This document shows, piece by piece, positions 59,961-64,000 of a DNA stretch of 64,000 bases (position 1 is the first letter of the stretch; every line of letters starts with the position of its first letter). The stretch is from Acanthosoma haemorrhoidale (taxonomy: Eukaryota; Arthropoda; Insecta; Hemiptera; Acanthosomatidae), in NCBI GenBank assembly GCA_930367205.1, contig OV884009.1:82171189-82235188 (forward strand), given 5' to 3'. A program made the translations under genes and the position numbers. Under the pieces are notes generated by a model. The model was not told the DNA's origin, did no database searches, and saw only the letters and a list, made by a program, of their open reading frames with translations.

Positions 59961-62934
59961 TTTTTTTATTAGTGGAATTATCCTCACCGCCTGCTTCTAA
60001 AATTCTTCTTTTTTTTATATTGATCAGCTTTATTTATTGCGTGATTAAATTTACAATAAAATAAATATCTTAATCTATAGTACAATAATGATTTATAATT
60101 ACTTCCTACCAGCTCCACAATCTGATGTTAATTGAAAATTATTAAATTGAAATCCCAGGTCTACACTTCCATAAGGTCAGACTAATACTTATTGTAAGAA
60201 TGCGTTTTACATAAACATTTTCCTGATGTGGAATTAAACAAATTCTTGTCACATGTTAATACGCGCAATATTATAACTCTTGCCTCTGCACTTCTGTGGC
60301 TAGAGACGTTTTCATTCCATATATTTTCATTACATCACGCTTTTGCTGGTAGTTTTACTCCTCTCTTATAAGTGCTTAATTAGTTATTCTAAGTAAAATG
60401 GACTTACACCACTTTCATAATCAATCGTTACGCGATTTTTTGTTTGACGAATTTTAAATTGATCAAAGTATACGGATATTTAAAAATACTAACTGTTAAT
60501 TGTTTATAAATAAAAAAATAGCACACGAAATTATAAGTGAACAATGGTTCAACAATCAAATTAATACGTGATATTGGAAATTACAGCAAAAATTCTCTCA
60601 AAAGATACTTTTACAGTATTTTAAGAACCTATCAATCATCTGTTGCTAAATTAAAATTTTCTGATTTTATTTTGAGTTATCCATAATAACTAAGAAATTA
60701 GAAGATTATTTTAATTATAGTTTTTTAACACTTTTATTTAATTCCTAAATAACGTTTTTTGTATTGAGCAGGTTTTTATTTATTTTTCCTACAATTTGAA
60801 TTATTTTTTGTAAACATTTTTTATTTAATTTTTAAATAAACTTTTTATTATTGAGTAGGTTTATATTTATTTTTCCTACAATTTGAAATTTGCTTGTAAA
60901 TATGTTATTATTTTAAAGCCGTATACAATAACATGAAAAGGATTACTGTATCGTGTAATTACAATTAGTGAATAAATTTTTCTTGATGATCAAGAAAGCA
61001 CAACACAATTCATAACTAAAAAACTTTTCAGGCAGTAATTAATTTTTCATTATGAGAGCAACTTTATATTAATAAAAATATTTATCGGAAGTGCTCAGAA
61101 AGAACCAACCTATACTGAGACACAGTCCTATTCTGTTACACACGGCTGGCGTGCAAACATTGGCGTACGGCGTAAAAGATATTATGGATATTTTGAACCT
61201 AATAAAAATGTTTTAAAATTAATATCGAACTGTTGGAATGACGAAATGAGAGACGATCGTCTATTAGACATGGATGTGCAGGGGAATCGAACAGGTAGGA
61301 GTGCACCTGGTCCTACTTAAAGATAAATAACACCGTGTTTACAACAGTTAATTAGAACAAACCGCTGGCCAATTTCACAATCTAATTACCCATTGGACAT
61401 CAAACTAGAGTGCAGTTGAATCCACTGTTGTCAACTTCAGACTCCAAACCATCAATGGAAATGTCTAGCATTTCTGAAATAACCCCTTCAATGCTAACAT
61501 ATTGATTTTGATACTTTTGAAAAAAAAAAAGTTAAGATTTTATTAAAATTGCTAGTTTTGCCCGTTTTTCAAAAAGTTTATTCAACTCATATAAATATAT
61601 TTATATGAAACGAAAGCAAAAACCCTCTATACTCAACATAATAGAAATACTTACTTTTTTTCAAGTTCTTTATTTTCCAAATTACAATCTAACCAAAATA
61701 GTGAAACAGGTGGAAAAGACGGGGCCAATGAAGCCTCCCCCACTTACTTTCTCCGACCGTATTCACAGCCAAAGAAAATCGGAAAATTACTGGCAAAATC
61801 GGGGGCTTACCCCCCTAATATCTAATCGGGGGATCTTACCACTGAGTACTTATAAATAAAAGTGGGGCCGATACCATAATAAAAAAATTCTCTTTTAAAA
61901 ACGGTATATCAAAATATTTTCATAGAGCCCCAGGTATTGGGAAGGTCCTGGGTTCACTGGCTCACTGGTCCAATTTCGTCAGGTCCGAGGAAACGTTAAA
62001 CGAAGGACAGATTTTCGGAGGCAGCCGGCCAGGTTCTGAGAGCAGCTGATGCCAAGAGCCAGTTGTTCCTTCCTTCATTCACGGACAAACACTTCTTGAC
62101 AGTCTGCTATAGGAATCTTCACAGCTGTCTGGTCACTTACTCACAGGAACCATCGCCGATAATGCGGGTATTGTCACATGGCTTAAGTCTGGGTCTGCAA
62201 TAGCTTTATCTCAGCCTCTTCCGTAAGGAACATCTTAACGTTTCCGATATAATAATATCGGGAGATTATTGATACCCGTGAGAATATAAAAGAGTTGAAG
62301 GTTTTTTTTCGGATGATTAGCTTGGGTTGATGAAAAAAGATTATAAGGTTTTCATCGAGTCTATTCACGGACCACGTTTCGACGTCTTTATCGCTAAGCG
62401 CCTTAAACAGCCGACACCAACCTCCTACTCACACAGACCTGATGCAGAGATGAATAGCATGTCGAAACGATGGTCCAAAGATATAATTGATGAAAACTAT
62501 TTTTCACCAACCCAAACTGGTCTCCCAACAAAACCTTCTGACAAAATCTGCATAAAGATCAAATATCGATAAAACAAAAAAAAATTATCTATTTAATACA
62601 GTTAAAGTTGTAGTATTACCCCATTATTAATTTAATTATTACTAGACAGCTCTAACTGAGCTACCTTAGAAGATAAGACGACCTTACAAATATATATTTT
62701 CTTTGTCTAAACTCCACTGACTCTAAGCGGTGTACCTGGTGAGCAGGTCACAATGTGGCCCCTAATTGAGTCCCGCCCCTATATATTTGACTTTGACTAA
62801 TGTTTATCAATATTTATTTATTGTTTGAAAAGATAAAACATATTTACGGACACTTACTTGAATCTCAACTGATTGTTTGCTCAAGGGATAATTTACTAGT
62901 TGTAGTTGATTGATAATCCTCGGCCAAATAAAAA
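59961..62934. other. Unassigned stretch, AT-rich with balanced patches
   Basis: ORFs at 61,605-61,859 (+) and 62,327-62,572 (+) are unrecognised; 61,940-62,230 is of balanced composition. At 62,374-62,384 and 62,461-62,469 two CGAAACG motifs lie in inverted orientation about 80 bp apart. Nothing is firm enough to call a gene. Confidence 0.4.
60727..60898 (+). repeat. Two-copy tandem repeat of 86 bp
   Basis: Both units run AACA.TTTT.ATTTAAT, TAAATAA, ATTGAG.AGGTTT and TTATTTTTCCTACAATTTGAA. About one base in eight differs. Confidence 0.8.
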
Positions 62935-63556
62935 ACAGTACCAGGATTCAAACCAGGTATCTTCTCATCACCTGGAAGGCGTTCTAGAAACTATAACCGT
63001 ATCATATGCATCAAATATTTAACATATACTGATAACGTAGTGGTAATTAGTTAGTTTTGGCATGTACTTCCAGCAGTTGAATAATCATTGGACTAACAAA
63101 AAAGATAGATACAGTACCAGGATTCAAACCAGGTATCTTCTCATCTCCTGGAAGGAGTTCTAGAAACTATAACCGTATCATATGCATCAAATATTTAACA
63201 TATACTGATAACGTAGTGGTAATTAGTTAGTTTTGGCATGTACTTCCAGCAGTTGAATAATCATTGGACTAACAAAAAAGATAGATACAGTACCAGGATT
63301 CAAACCAGGTATCTTCTCATCTCCTGGAAGGAGTTCTAGAAACTATAACCGTATCATATGCATCAAATATTTAACATGTACTGATAACGTAGTGGTAATT
63401 AGTTAGTTTTGGCATGTACTGGCAGCAGTTGAATAATCATTAGACTAAAAAAAAAGATAGATACAGTACCAGGATTCAAACCAGGTATCTTCTCATCTCC
63501 TGGAAGGCGTTCTAGAAACTATAACCGTATCATATGCATCAAATATTTAACTTTCT
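62935..63556 (-). repeat. Tandem array of 176-bp units with tRNA-like T arm
   Basis: The block ACAGTACCAGGATTCAAACC starts at 62,935, 63,111, 63,287 and 63,463: exactly 176 bp each time, about 3.5 units with few differences. On the minus strand each unit carries CCTGGTTTGAATCCTGG, a T-arm with a 7-base loop and one stem mismatch that fits box B of a Pol III promoter, preceded by GGTTATAGTTTCTAGAA, a plausible box A, and CTCCTTCCAGGAG, a short stem. This suggests a tRNA-derived SINE or decayed tRNA that was amplified in tandem. The first unit extends, more diverged, to about 62,895. Confidence 0.85.
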
Positions 63557-63559
63557 TCC

Positions 63560-64000
63560 AGAGAGGTACAGGGGCACATTCAGTTCAGAAGAATAGGTAA
63601 ATATTTAGTTTAGCTAATGAAGGAATAATCATTACAGTATAATTATAAGAAAACACGCAATTCAGGAGAATGAGAAAACGTTTATTTAAAACATACAAAT
63701 GAAGGAGAAAATATTTAGTTTAGGATTTGAAGAACACCTTTAGCTCATCAGAAGCAGTTTAAGTAACTGCCTTGGTGATAGGAGAAAACGTTTATTTTAG
63801 AAGAAGTGCAAGAGCGTACGGATAAAGAATAAGGACATATTCAGTTCCGGGGAGGAAAAAAAAAAACATTTCGGGAGAAGTAGGAGAAAACATTGAGTGT
63901 AGTGTAGCAGCAATATTAGATCGCATATGAACACTTTCAGGTCAGGATAATAAGAGAAGAAAGTTATTTTAAAAATAATTTCACAAATAAGTTTAGCTGC
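63560..64000 (+). repeat. Loose purine-rich repeat running to the window end
   Basis: GGAGAAAAC.TTTATTTTAG-like and CATTCAGTTCAGGA-like blocks recur around 63,577, 63,665, 63,704, 63,781, 63,883 and 63,950. Spacing varies (about 40-100 bp), so this may be a decayed minisatellite. It continues past the edge. Confidence 0.45.

Noticed and set aside
61250..61325. tRNA gene on the minus strand
   Set aside because: CCTGTTCGATTCCCC resembles a box B, but no box A at proper distance and no acceptor stem could be found.
62935..63556. CRISPR array
   Set aside because: Units are 176 bp and near-identical throughout, with no short repeat plus unique spacer pattern, and the context is eukaryotic.

Overview
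This is eukaryotic nuclear DNA: strongly AT-rich, with long microsatellites and very low coding density, and dominated by decayed transposable elements. There are no operons, Shine-Dalgarno sites or compact genes. The mix (Jockey-type LINEs, a CR1/L2-like LINE, a gag of the I/R1 kind, and mariner, Tc1, pogo/Tigger and piggyBac remnants) points to an arthropod. The mariner fragment resembles families I associate with caligid copepods (sea lice), but that is memory-based inference and not shown by the sequence. I see no convincing host protein-coding gene, no rRNA and no bona fide tRNA.

One Jockey-like LINE family explains most of the recognisable sequence. Its best copy (about 29,492-33,147, +) has a gag-like ORF with three zinc knuckles, then an endonuclease and a reverse transcriptase broken by frameshifts. 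Partial RT copies lie at 89-1,415, 3,160-3,363, 34,970-35,791, 53,706-54,130, 56,180-57,330 and 59,430-59,960. Several other short stretches are only the 3' end of the family (end of ORF2 plus 3' UTR), as expected from 5' truncation during target-primed reverse transcription. Many small ORFs in these stretches are antisense shadows. A second LINE family (CR1/L2-like) left 3' ends at about 4,290-4,865 (-), 11,490-11,950 (-) and 22,110-22,755 (+), and possibly an RT piece at 34,260-34,960.

DNA transposons: mariner (15,761-16,440), a Tigger-like short derivative (26,967-27,871), a Tc1-like fold-back element with TA flanks (39,012-40,473), and a piggyBac transposase split by a later insertion (51,669-53,040). 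At 48,897-51,517 lies a different non-LTR element with a long gag but no endonuclease or RT after it; a second copy of its 5' region lies inverted at 52,100-52,632. A decayed copy of an uncharacterised multi-copy arthropod gene (GERFHQDI motif) is at 43,640-44,360 (-).

The right end carries tandem repeats: a degenerate array of about 120 bp (54,600-55,600), an exact 176-bp array with a tRNA-like T arm (62,935-63,556) and a loose purine-rich repeat running off the window. I found no clear new multi-gene system. The points most worth a second look are the shared chimeric LINE 3' tail, the gag-only element, the fold-back Tc1, the tRNA-like satellite and the hammerhead-like hairpin motifs.
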